This document shows positions 18,101 to 23,946 of a DNA stretch of 64,000 nt, piece after piece. Every line of letters begins with the position of its first letter. The first letter of the stretch is position 1. Below the pieces are notes generated by a model. The model saw only the letters and a program-made list of their open reading frames with translations, did no database searches and had not been told where the DNA came from. The DNA lies in NCBI RefSeq assembly GCF_000196795.1, contig NC_014259.1, forward strand, positions 1,674,001 through 1,738,000, read 5' to 3'. Both the position numbers and the translations under genes were made by a program. Source of the DNA: Acinetobacter oleivorans DR1. GTDB lineage: Bacteria; Pseudomonadota; Gammaproteobacteria; Pseudomonadales; Moraxellaceae.

Positions 18101-20191
18101 GAGAAAAAGCAAGCAAAGCTGGTATGGGATACGCTTTATCAAACTGATACGAACTTAAGAGCTGAAGCAGTTACTTATGGGATATCTTCGACCGCTTATG
18201 CTACAGCTTTTAGTACGTTAAATACCTATTTGGCCGCTTTATTTGCCAACATGAATGTGACCAGTACTATTGATCGTAATCAATTTATTACTAATTTTGC
18301 GAATGTTCATAATGCACGACAAGAGCTTGTGCGATTAATCTCTGAAAAAGCAAAAAGTCTTGCAGATAGCGCTCAAAATAGTGCAAACAGTAAATCAAAA
18401 ACATTTACAGCACAGCCTACTATTCCATACGCACAAGGGGATATCTGGAAAAATGGAACTACTGTTTCAGTTGCAACTGTTGGGCGTACGTCTGGTGCAT
18501 TTACCGCATCAGATTGGACAAAAGTAGGGGATATTACATCTGAAAATACTTCCGCTGATACTGTTAAAGTTAACGGCGTATTGTCTGCTACCGTAACCGC
18601 AAATGCTGCTGCAGGTAAGCAAATAGCTGATGATGTGATGTCAGATTTAGTGATTACACCAACTGAAAAATCTGCTTTGTATAATAGCTATAAAGATATG
18701 GAGTCTAACTTTAACCGGTTGCAGAACTTAGCTAATCCGTGGGGTATTTCCGTTACGGCAGCTCAGACAGCTTGGGATAATTTGAATAATGTATCTCCTA
18801 AATTTTTCACAGATATTATTTCCACAACAACCACTAAAACTACATTAACCTCTGCTCAACGTGACTCATTAAAGGGAAGGATTAACATCTTCTACACTGA
18901 AGTTGCTAAGTTAGATAAGGCAGTAAATGAATACTTAAATAAAGCTGCAGCTGATGCAAAAGATCTAGCCGCAACAACTAAAGCTACTTTAGAACGTGAT
19001 TACCTAACTTCATCAAAAACTAATGAAGCTATTGCCTCATCAACTGAACGTATGACAGCGTTATATTCAGCGAACAGTCAAAAAATCATGGCTTCGGTAC
19101 TTGATACTTGGTTTAAAGATTGGCTGAATAAAACCCCTTCTGGTAATAAAGCTGAAATGACAATTGTTGCAGATGCTACATGTCGTGGGGGATATGCTCT
19201 CCGTATTGGCAACAATAGTGGAAATGATGAAGCTTGGATAAATTGGTTTGCTTCTTTACCTATTGATGACAACAAATACTATCGAGTGAAGTATAGATTT
19301 CGCCGTGTAAGTGGTACTGGCGTTGTGTATGTAGGTGCAAGTTGTCAAAATGCAACGAAAACTAAATATGTAGCTCAAGACAACACTGAAATTAATGATG
19401 TTGGATCAAGTCATTACCTGGTTGCTGGTACCGCACCTGCGTTGGGTACGTGGATTACAGGTACCGCTTATTTTAAAGGAAGATCTGCGGGTGCAAGCTC
19501 TGGTGCAGGAACTCTTCTAAGTCCAAAAACATTTGCAAACAAAGCAGCTTTCTTTACTCCCGTTTTTATCGGCAATTATTCAGGTAAAGCAGGTGAGGTA
19601 GATCTTGATTTCATTGATATTGAAGATGCAGACAATATCGCTGATTTTGAAAGCTTTAAAACTACATATACCACTGAAGTTGGATCCTATGCAGGAGCAC
19701 TTCAAACATTAGTATCAGTATACGGAAATAATGCAGTAAAGCTTAAATCTCAAGCCGATTTGATTGATGGTATCAAAGGTAAATATGTTTTTGGAATGGA
19801 CAATAACGGTGTGTTCAGTGGTATGTCTATGGCAACTGAACAAACTAATGGAACTGTATTCAGCTCTATAGGTTTTCAAGCAGATAGAATCTTTTTCACA
19901 ACTGGTTCTTCTTCAACAAAGTACATGCCTTTCATTATTCAAGATAATCAAGTGATTATGAATAGTGATGTATTTATTAAGAATTTGACCGCTGCAAACT
20001 TCAAAGTAAAGTCATTGACTGCTGATTTATTTAATGTCGATAAATTGAGTGCAATTGCTGGTGAGTTGGGAACCTTAACAACTTATAAAGATCCTGCAAA
20101 ACCAACTGGTGCTCGAATGGTATTAAGTGGAAGTTTAATTACAGTATATGACGATAATAACGTTGTCAGGGTGAAATTAGGGCTGTGGTAG
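9104..20191 (+). CDS. Giant baseplate spike-tail fibre fusion protein
   Basis: This is 3,695 residues. Residues about 1-100 form a gpV/gp5-like OB-fold; about 110-165 a short repeating beta-prism stem (TGNSTLTGNSSVVGDTSVAG); about 165-550 a long coiled coil rich in Glu, Lys and Asp. The rest alternates coiled coils with beta-sandwich, carbohydrate-binding-like modules. Two module types occur twice: about 548-728 with 2565-2733, and about 921-1109 with 3328-3513. About 2146-2256 looks like an ILEI/FAM3 domain. The last 130 residues resemble the C-terminus of lambda J-type central fibres. It is probably a trimeric spike that also recognises the host. Reading frame is intact over 11 kb. Confidence 0.75.
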   Translation: MNGSKRAKILSYNAKGRTAQVHIHGLTDGASEGITATFAYPVGDSDLDTEIQIVDGEDVYVFFENGNEERPVIHSYVSHGDGAIIGVRRIRQDNIEFISKENLKVDSGTTVSIKTPLMNVQANTQQTGNSTLTGNSSVVGDTSVAGNSAVAGSMAVGTTLTVAGIPIDPKAFQGALQDAIDKLEELKEELKEQGEKIDENKDQVSQEIDEKIKEVEELIENIKDSDAYKLLEEGINHIDEEVQKIHDQVKEVGKEAQSKIDEVRAYIDQEIIDTKLIVEQHTNDANLRLDEANQRIDQSVQANEAMVADAQQRAIRAEKELDDKIGFIKSETDSIIADVRSDSDEIRLVAENAKKVADQEIIDRKKQVDEALIVVDQTKAALKQDIDQNLIKAGQMVDAAKLAMGEQTNTLINQKIEPIVSQTESTVKRVDQVAAQYVDLDKKVTTGFLAEAEARANDKEAITQSFELKFSEMQNELGKSTALISEESKTRAAQDKAFTEQISSAQSQIGDNKAAINSVERTVVELDKSVAEKTGQLQASLDTANGNILNANDLARMQSLGKPLRDDPTFKESNNLTAYVNQAGATYTRQVKSADNPTTSTHEILIRSTGLLGSGWYPNTPLLSAAPNKTFLVKQIIKIPVGLKLQPYGNSLGTGGFLKVMGNAEGTGKFEIYYSVIKCGPDIGSTIQGHFRPINSINPPVASVEKPVDVIVASYEVWDVTTVNDTIPKTWRDQVTGNASYIEKVEASVKLVDDKVVSEAQKLVELKTDYNSNKTKTDSNLATITKSVSDGDKALSLRIDQTKADLEEADRQSNANIQEVTESLAEFEQATTTKFSSLDTSISKENLKVQGQIIDVQKSVSTLEDNTNIKISGLTSSIKSTDDVAKLAFDNAAQAQQTGTTAVKATEALAQNLLSLKSQTQVTTGVRAVATAKGIDDWTTWRTTGEAKVIQDAEALGGYILELGNNAGNDEAWVHWKEFVKINPETLYRVRARFRRVSGETGSIYVGVACKTADQTKYVTTTNNLAADMGSSNYLLSAVKPNLGEWQEVVMYLKGKSTGAATGIGTIDNPRTFPAQAEYYAPMFIGNYSAQPGISQLNFIIIEDNNSLASANDSTATANDLFKTATNRTDAEAERTSELEARVENAETGIKTNAQAITKTATKSDLDSAMSRVSTDITAAVQNIKVGGVNVVANSEAPRSSTAATSREYFMYERSKELKAFYDENLDKPVTISFEMSVPVVGAVLVYSSNGSAHNFSTPVTATKANEFQKYEVTVFPKLHTGSTIESTIEFYGTYTTGRIPTIQKLQIEAGNKATAWSPSPRDIQSSLSANAENIKVAQAELKKQGDTLSTQSIDISKLRNDLTLTNTEVGKKASSEALETTKSEVKEQAGQIKAVTEQSNTLSANLSKSAPAGTNLLINSNIAGTYNGTAYPHHIYKMGEDWEVGSKYTLIWCAEHMRGAGDTNSNLAVYAGGGNQFIQQIINTTGKLVSKITFTKTSAGIGKGIHFYMLNKPTADKNSVGTIYWAVLVKGEFITTDSWIASPYDFNAAFDQVSANLTEFKQTYVTERDALAQRTSKLEVGMTDVEKNIFNTAQALNNYATNAKLDEVTASQTKNFNTSLTKLDESIKAENDSDSLIPDYNLANPDKWISHYGYDMKQYFKTTTTGKVGNTVFRKDTTVPVNCFNYSLSAVPNDRTYRISFWVRCSSDSNGSLSIPVMYGYADGLWTIARYSAVSIPAAQLPAKDGNWYFVSTTANFTSNTIIQQLRFGIALGHTGTSGWWEVQGYKVSPVLNESDIDSTIVKSSILIDYSSKSDTTKAISAATESLEAKFRQKFGDLWTNSSATLDSTRYTKTETNQAIAEESKIIKAAISTSGGDNIIKNGDFSKPLEISNWRQNAVVAGSLFEVYKDSNWITWGHFKSTNTTTNFKGFIETITLAEGLEANQKYTLSFKAKSLTAAQTQIFLIIHRRDAAGSNNQIGTTWNNISTDKEVLCTYTFDTNLVDLQYINVILYAQIGFAPDFLIREVQIEKGELATGFRKNPRELEKGLEANATAIEGTKADVKKNGEQIASISENYVTLKSAVDNNKLSADGKFQEINSTISDNQQNTTQSITNLESGYKQLNQDLGQVFNYRVYSCGWNGFFTGIKNLKGEIKSVASARGFSVHVLAADGSIATSTRYDTYAAIANATAMSNAIAAIPNDTFVIVTNYDSIGVNIATVKNALVSLGANPFTIDQITGRDAYILVGQKGIGSGRGIELHSTPDTGPNGAKQIMLAVQVVSGIPIGLANNSGNLQKVLENHAQILQEKITRSDAKEVFAEEIKVFKAQLDILRYSEENWILLGDDTKNLSIATGTNRTVAVWELQYKHKEIPIDKGDPIVARIKYTAAAGLVGATCSIQFHGATYSIGLPSFIVAATGEIELTGIFPSDVKATAFEAIPLGLRFDNAPSGGTFTITNMFISRGNSAPNFKGGFRSSLKQNAQFVEDTFIKADANKGVIVQQINQYDAGVPGGLSTVVKTTKATADQTSQDLATLKNTEISQLQTSTNNLGSALENTTMLAMMITNGKLLQGDVNFKKGNNGVSVYNNAGNGNVTVARVAKSADNPTTSTHELEIKTIGAANPTWGGFFQLVYGRANAVFVIKYLIKLPIGYKLVIAGNSMGTGAIERFVGSAEGTGKFETYIRLIKCGATGSFSNSGHLYVSGGSTPTSAAPLVWTLAQIEQYDVTDYASADPTLQDFVSTATTSLSTLTNFKETWAAQLTEMSSKLDSKNSAYILNADITNTTIDRAIAASSQKLTSEYTTAMSVQPLSSGVGKIFANPLTWRQQITTTGTLVIKTPITINAYMTKIKISGYNYNNKEDNTFDMDLAFYAYTSTTPFYQNMTARSFGITVDESNAITKGLALALDSNNKVCILITKKDAWSYPAITVESATITHTNPPDYFKDGWSAAIETDLTVYKSVTPFTVTSAMETTAGSQAKVDVPMSQLSDIAADNKLTAVEKKQAKLVWDTLYQTDTNLRAEAVTYGISSTAYATAFSTLNTYLAALFANMNVTSTIDRNQFITNFANVHNARQELVRLISEKAKSLADSAQNSANSKSKTFTAQPTIPYAQGDIWKNGTTVSVATVGRTSGAFTASDWTKVGDITSENTSADTVKVNGVLSATVTANAAAGKQIADDVMSDLVITPTEKSALYNSYKDMESNFNRLQNLANPWGISVTAAQTAWDNLNNVSPKFFTDIISTTTTKTTLTSAQRDSLKGRINIFYTEVAKLDKAVNEYLNKAAADAKDLAATTKATLERDYLTSSKTNEAIASSTERMTALYSANSQKIMASVLDTWFKDWLNKTPSGNKAEMTIVADATCRGGYALRIGNNSGNDEAWINWFASLPIDDNKYYRVKYRFRRVSGTGVVYVGASCQNATKTKYVAQDNTEINDVGSSHYLVAGTAPALGTWITGTAYFKGRSAGASSGAGTLLSPKTFANKAAFFTPVFIGNYSGKAGEVDLDFIDIEDADNIADFESFKTTYTTEVGSYAGALQTLVSVYGNNAVKLKSQADLIDGIKGKYVFGMDNNGVFSGMSMATEQTNGTVFSSIGFQADRIFFTTGSSSTKYMPFIIQDNQVIMNSDVFIKNLTAANFKVKSLTADLFNVDKLSAIAGELGTLTTYKDPAKPTGARMVLSGSLITVYDDNNVVRVKLGLW

Positions 20192-20198
20192 TGATGAG

Positions 20199-20220
20199 GG
20201 GCTAGTTATCTAGCCCTTTA
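20199..20220 (+). terminator. Terminator after the spike-fibre gene
   Basis: GGGCTAG (20199-20205), TTAT loop, CTAGCCC (20210-20216), then TTTATTTTT. It is immediately followed by the strong ribosome site of the next gene, so it may attenuate rather than stop expression. Confidence 0.65.
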
Positions 20221-20235
20221 TTTTTGGAGGAAAAA

Positions 20236-20583
20236 ATGCCACAAGGTTTACAATGTTTTGATGAAAATGGAAAAATTATTGTTGATCTTACAGATAAGCA
20301 ACTTACTGCATTTAAAAGCATTACTATTGGTGAAGCTGTTGCTCCTAAAAGTGTTCAAGACTACTTTGGAGCTGACCGTATAGGCTTGCCACTTACTATG
20401 CCAGGTATACATCCAGAAACTACTGTAGCTTTTGTTACAGGAAGGCAAGTAGGTACTCAAAAGAATGTAGTAGGTATGCAAAGATGTTTTGTATCTATTA
20501 CTGCAGCAGATACTTACGTTTTGTCGTGTTTTGAGCAAGCTCCTTTAGCTACAGACACATTACTCTTTTATAAATTTAGGTAG
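20236..20583 (+). CDS. Small tail-tip accessory protein
   Basis: This is 115 residues from ATG 20236. GGAGG at 20226-20230 fixes this start and rules out the in-frame TTG at 20224. The opening MPQGLQCFDENGKIIVDLTD matches a type of small protein often found after J-like central fibre genes in tailed phages (short strand, Asp-Asn-Gly turn, second strand). It is probably a tail-tip or fibre-associated protein; the exact role is unknown. Confidence 0.6.
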   Translation: MPQGLQCFDENGKIIVDLTDKQLTAFKSITIGEAVAPKSVQDYFGADRIGLPLTMPGIHPETTVAFVTGRQVGTQKNVVGMQRCFVSITAADTYVLSCFEQAPLATDTLLFYKFR

Positions 20584-20588
20584 TTGTA

Positions 20589-21290
20589 ATGGGTAATTTT
20601 ATTGTACTGAATGATAAAGGTAATGTAGTAGTCGATGATGAGACTAAAAATATTGGTACAGTAGGAACTACAGTAATTACCACATTACCAGATCCTGGAG
20701 GGGCTTTACCTATGATTATTACTTTTGGTGGTGGTGGTCCATCTTGGTACCCAACTACAATGCGTGATACTCGTACAATAGGTATTGATAAATTAGATGA
20801 TGGTTTAACCCCTATGACTATTATGATGCCTAATGATGGGGGTTTTGGTGCAGGGGCTGGTACTTTTGGAGTTAATTCAGGCACCTTGTATCAATTACGT
20901 CAAGACTATCCAGTATCATCAGGTTATCTTGACGTATTTAATGAAACAGGTGATTTAATTTGGTCAGCAGCATCTGCTGGTAAAGTACCACGTGTAACTC
21001 AAGTATTACATTTTACCCATGATGAGTTAGCCTCTAACGGTGGTGAAGGTATTGAGGTGGATATTGGTATAGGTTCTGGTTTTCTTGTAGACAATATTAT
21101 TGGTTCTTTGGATATTAACCCAGGACCTACTGGTACTACAGCAAGATGGTTTGCTATGTATTGGGGATATAACCAAGGTAAATTAAAGCTTGCTTTTAAA
21201 TGGCGACATGACGGTTCACCTGAACCAGGGATGGTAAAGGCATTAAAGTTATACGGTTTTAATTTATTTGTTTTTAGATTTGCAGGATAA
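20589..21290 (+). CDS. Tail-tip accessory protein, glycine-rich
   Basis: This is 233 residues. It opens like the previous protein (FIVLNDKGNVVVDDET), so the two share an N-terminal beta-hairpin module. It then has a glycine-rich stretch (FGGGGPSWYP, DGGFGAGAGTFG) and a beta-rich C-terminal domain with several Trp and Tyr residues. Proteins of this kind often attach to the fibre tip and may bind receptor sugar. It ends 40 nt before the convergent gene at 21331, with a shared terminator between. Confidence 0.55.
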   Translation: MGNFIVLNDKGNVVVDDETKNIGTVGTTVITTLPDPGGALPMIITFGGGGPSWYPTTMRDTRTIGIDKLDDGLTPMTIMMPNDGGFGAGAGTFGVNSGTLYQLRQDYPVSSGYLDVFNETGDLIWSAASAGKVPRVTQVLHFTHDELASNGGEGIEVDIGIGSGFLVDNIIGSLDINPGPTGTTARWFAMYWGYNQGKLKLAFKWRHDGSPEPGMVKALKLYGFNLFVFRFAG

Positions 21291-21319
21291 AAAGAAAGCC
21301 CCTTTCGGGGGCTTTCTTT
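21291..21319. terminator. Bidirectional terminator between convergent genes
   Basis: AAAGAAAGCCCC (21291-21302) and GGGGCTTTCTTT (21308-21319) form a 12-bp stem with A- and T-runs at opposite ends, serving both strands. Confidence 0.85.
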
Positions 21320-21330
21320 ATAAAAGTATT

Positions 21331-21525
21331 TTAGGCAGGCTGGTCAGAAGCAGGTTCTTCTTCTACAAAACTGTAATTAACAGCAAAAGAACCACTCTCA
21401 AGATCCCAGCCTAGGTTTAATGTTTTGAAAGCGGGGCGGCTGTTAAATCGCTGGGCATTGACGATGTCTTGAGTCTTTTGTGCTAATTCGATATCCAAAG
21501 CGTTAAGTACTTTAACTTCAGCCAT
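21331..21525 (-). CDS. Small phage protein on the opposite strand
   Basis: This is 64 residues with a strong ribosome site (GAGGAAAAGCTC before ATG at 21525). The sequence has a helical N-terminal half (LNALDIELAQKTQDIVNAQR) and an acidic tail; no family was recognised. It is the only small reverse-strand gene in the structural block. An inverted copy of the TGGAAC motif lies 79 nt upstream of its start, suggesting it shares the regulator of the late genes. Confidence 0.65.
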   Translation of the reverse strand: MAEVKVLNALDIELAQKTQDIVNAQRFNSRPAFKTLNLGWDLESGSFAVNYSFVEEEPASDQPA

Positions 21526-21598
21526 GAGCTTTTCCTCTAAAACAGATTGAAAATAGGTTCAGATAGAATTGCATGCTGTATATTTATTAAATCTGTAC

Positions 21599-21620
21599 GG
21601 TTCCAATTAGCTTTGGAACC
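21599..21620. promoter_or_regulatory. Divergent TGGAAC motifs as an 8-bp inverted repeat
   Basis: GGTTCCAA (21599-21606), TTAGCT, TTGGAACC (21613-21620). The plus-strand GGAAC starts 70 nt before the portal-like gene, the minus-strand copy 79 nt before the gene at 21525. The back-to-back layout suggests one control site firing both ways. Confidence 0.6.
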
Positions 21621-21648
21621 TATCTAATAGTTAAAAATTGGTAGCTAT

Positions 21649-21676
21649 CAAAATACTTAATTATTTAGGTATTTTG
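21649..21676 (+). promoter_or_regulatory. Leader hairpin before the portal-like gene
   Basis: CAAAATACTT (21649-21658) pairs with AGGTATTTTG (21667-21676), one wobble, loop 8 bases, ending 8 bases before ATG 21685. No clear ribosome site lies between hairpin and start. Confidence 0.4.
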
Positions 21677-21684
21677 GCTTAGTT

Positions 21685-23220
21685 ATGTCTTCTCGGTTCT
21701 TATCGTTGTTACTCGGTGAAAATGTTAATTCATATGATCAGCAATTCGATACGGCTAATCAGGATTCCACGGCGCAGTTATATGAAAGCATGGCACCGTT
21801 TTCACTTGGGACAAATCAAACCAAAGCCAATAAGAAGCGTACTCGAAAAGAAATTTTCACCAAATGGGAGAGAATGTTACGCTTTGCCCCAATCGCTGAG
21901 GGTATGGGGATTCATGTATCTGCAGCTTTAGGCGGAGATTCTTATAGCGGCCAACAAGTGTTTATTACACCAGCACAACGTTTGAAAAAGGCAAATGGCC
22001 CAGCAGCTGAAAAAATAAAAAAACAGCTAGATGAACGCCGTGATGTAATGGAAAAGCTGATCAATAAGTATTTAAGTAAGCTTGCTCGAGATGCGATTTC
22101 ATTTGGCGATTCCTATGCCCGAATATATGGCAAAAAAGAGAATGGAGTAATTGACCTCCTTTGTAATGAGTATACATATCCACCATTAATACAGCCCTTT
22201 GAACAAGGTAGTAAAACTGTTGCCTTTTATTGCTTAGATCCTCGCAATTGGCAGAAAACAATTACCAAATTGAATACTATTCAGATGGTACGTTTCAAAA
22301 TGCCTCGTATGAGCAATATTGCCCAATATGAACTAGTTGAAACTGGCCTTGTAACTAAAATGTTAGAAGGAGATGACCCAGATGAATTACCTATCTTACC
22401 CGCTCATTTAGGTGGATCATTCCTCTACGAAATTGAAGAAGTTTATGATGATGTGATTCTTGCTTTGGCATCTATGAACAGCCAGCAGATTGCAGATACT
22501 GTAAATCAGATGTTCTTGACAGTTAATATGTCTGGAATGCCGCCAGCACAACGCCAAGCCTATGTTCGTGGTTTAGAAGGTTTACTTAAAAATCATGAGA
22601 CATATGTTCGTGACGCTTTATCAGGTGGTGAAGCGGTTTGGAATACTGCTTTTCACATGCTGCCAGTATTTGATGAGAAGCAAGTTCTGAATCCTGTTGG
22701 TGATATCAAACTTCAAAGAAGCTCACCAATTAATATTGAACAATTCATGATTAATGTCCGTTTGTTAATGGGCGGGATAGGTCTAGACCCGAGTATGGTG
22801 GGGTGGGCTGACATGTTAACTGGTGGTATTGGTGAAGGCGGAGCGTTCCATACCTCAGCGCAAATCATGCGTAGGTCACAAGACATTCGTACAGCAGTAA
22901 CTGAAGGGATTAATCAGATTCTTCATTTGGATTGGGGATTTGCATTTAATGAACAATTTGAGCCTAAAGATTATCCTTGGCAAGTTGAATATTATACAAA
23001 CCAAACTGCAGCAGCTACTGAAGAAATCAGTAATGCCCAATCTAGAATGAATACAACACTACTTAAAACCCAAGTGATTGCCGCTTTAAAGGAAACAAAC
23101 TTAGATATAGAAACTATGGCCTATATTCTAGAGCGCGATGCAGGTATGAAATATGATGAAGCTCAATTATTAGCTGAAAGTATTTTTAAGAGCCGTAAAT
23201 TTTCTGAGGATGAAGAATAA
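21685..23220 (+). CDS. Phage portal-like protein
   Basis: This is 511 residues. Portal proteins form the dodecameric ring through which DNA enters the head. Supporting features are size, a helical N-terminal region, a beta-rich wing (ENGVIDLLCNEYTYPPL; VAFYCLDPRNW), a long central stem/crown region, and a C-terminal part with FHTSAQIMRRSQDIRTAVTE and LHLDWGFAFN, typical of the helix bundle that precedes the portal C-terminus. Its stop overlaps the next start (TAATG). The unusual position, after the fibre gene and far from the capsid gene, is noted. Confidence 0.6.
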   Translation: MSSRFLSLLLGENVNSYDQQFDTANQDSTAQLYESMAPFSLGTNQTKANKKRTRKEIFTKWERMLRFAPIAEGMGIHVSAALGGDSYSGQQVFITPAQRLKKANGPAAEKIKKQLDERRDVMEKLINKYLSKLARDAISFGDSYARIYGKKENGVIDLLCNEYTYPPLIQPFEQGSKTVAFYCLDPRNWQKTITKLNTIQMVRFKMPRMSNIAQYELVETGLVTKMLEGDDPDELPILPAHLGGSFLYEIEEVYDDVILALASMNSQQIADTVNQMFLTVNMSGMPPAQRQAYVRGLEGLLKNHETYVRDALSGGEAVWNTAFHMLPVFDEKQVLNPVGDIKLQRSSPINIEQFMINVRLLMGGIGLDPSMVGWADMLTGGIGEGGAFHTSAQIMRRSQDIRTAVTEGINQILHLDWGFAFNEQFEPKDYPWQVEYYTNQTAAATEEISNAQSRMNTTLLKTQVIAALKETNLDIETMAYILERDAGMKYDEAQLLAESIFKSRKFSEDEE

Positions 23221-23873
23221 TGGCTTTTTTTGAATATGAAACCCAGAATAATACGTCTAATAACAGTTTTGGTAATGTTATAAGTCCATTTAAGGAACGT
23301 TTTGCAAGAAATCCTGTCTTATGGTCTGGATTGACAGTTGATAAAGCTGTTTCCCATTATCAAGAGCTCTATGCGTTAGGAACTCTCTCAGCCGCGCATT
23401 TTGGAATAGAAATTCGACCTTATCGGGCAAATAGTAAGATTGCCCAAGCGAATATTCCAATTTTTGATCCTTCCAATAAAATCGCATGGTTAGCCAATAA
23501 TGTTGATGTATCACTTCTGGATGCGCAAACAGACTCAGTGCATATTGGGCACTATCAACTCAACCATATAACTGGTAATGCATCAAATGAATTAAGTATT
23601 TCATTTATTGAGACTAAAGCTGCCGCAATTACAAATAGTGCATTAGCCATAAAGCAGATAATGTTTAATAAAGATGGTACGCAACAGCCACCAATTGAAT
23701 ATTTAATGCGTTTGAAAATTTATGCTTTTGATAAAGCCGTTAGAACTAAGCACCATTTTGAAATTGAGCATTTAGTCGCATTACAAGCTGGTAATTTACC
23801 TTTGGACGCAGCAAATAAAGCACATTCAATCGTCAGCTTAAATTTCATAAAAATGTTCCCAAACTTAAAATAA
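23220..23873 (+). CDS. Phage virion-module protein after the portal
   Basis: This is 217 residues, translationally coupled to the portal-like gene by a one-base overlap. It has beta-rich central segments (VHIGHYQLNHITGN, ELSISFIETK) and a helical C-terminus. The pattern is compatible with a tail or connector protein, but no family was recognised. It is the last gene of its unit; a TGGAAC motif follows 5 nt after the stop. Confidence 0.5.
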   Translation: MAFFEYETQNNTSNNSFGNVISPFKERFARNPVLWSGLTVDKAVSHYQELYALGTLSAAHFGIEIRPYRANSKIAQANIPIFDPSNKIAWLANNVDVSLLDAQTDSVHIGHYQLNHITGNASNELSISFIETKAAAITNSALAIKQIMFNKDGTQQPPIEYLMRLKIYAFDKAVRTKHHFEIEHLVALQAGNLPLDAANKAHSIVSLNFIKMFPNLK

Positions 23874-23877
23874 GTTT

Positions 23878-23883
23878 TGGAAC
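23878..23883 (+). promoter_or_regulatory. TGGAAC unit-start motif, copy 4
   Basis: GGAAC starts 68 nt before GTG 23947 of the DarA-like gene, and only 5 nt after the upstream stop codon with no terminator between. Confidence 0.6.
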
Positions 23884-23918
23884 TCATTGGCTTTTTATAT
23901 TTGGCAGATTGAGAAAAT

Positions 23919-23940
23919 AACCTCAAATTAAAATGAGGTT
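23919..23940 (+). promoter_or_regulatory. Hairpin covering the ribosome site of the DarA-like gene
   Basis: AACCTCA (23919-23925) pairs perfectly with TGAGGTT (23934-23940). The GAGG of the ribosome site is in the 3' arm, 8 bases before GTG 23947, so folding should lower translation. Confidence 0.55.
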
Positions 23941-23946
23941 AAGTCC

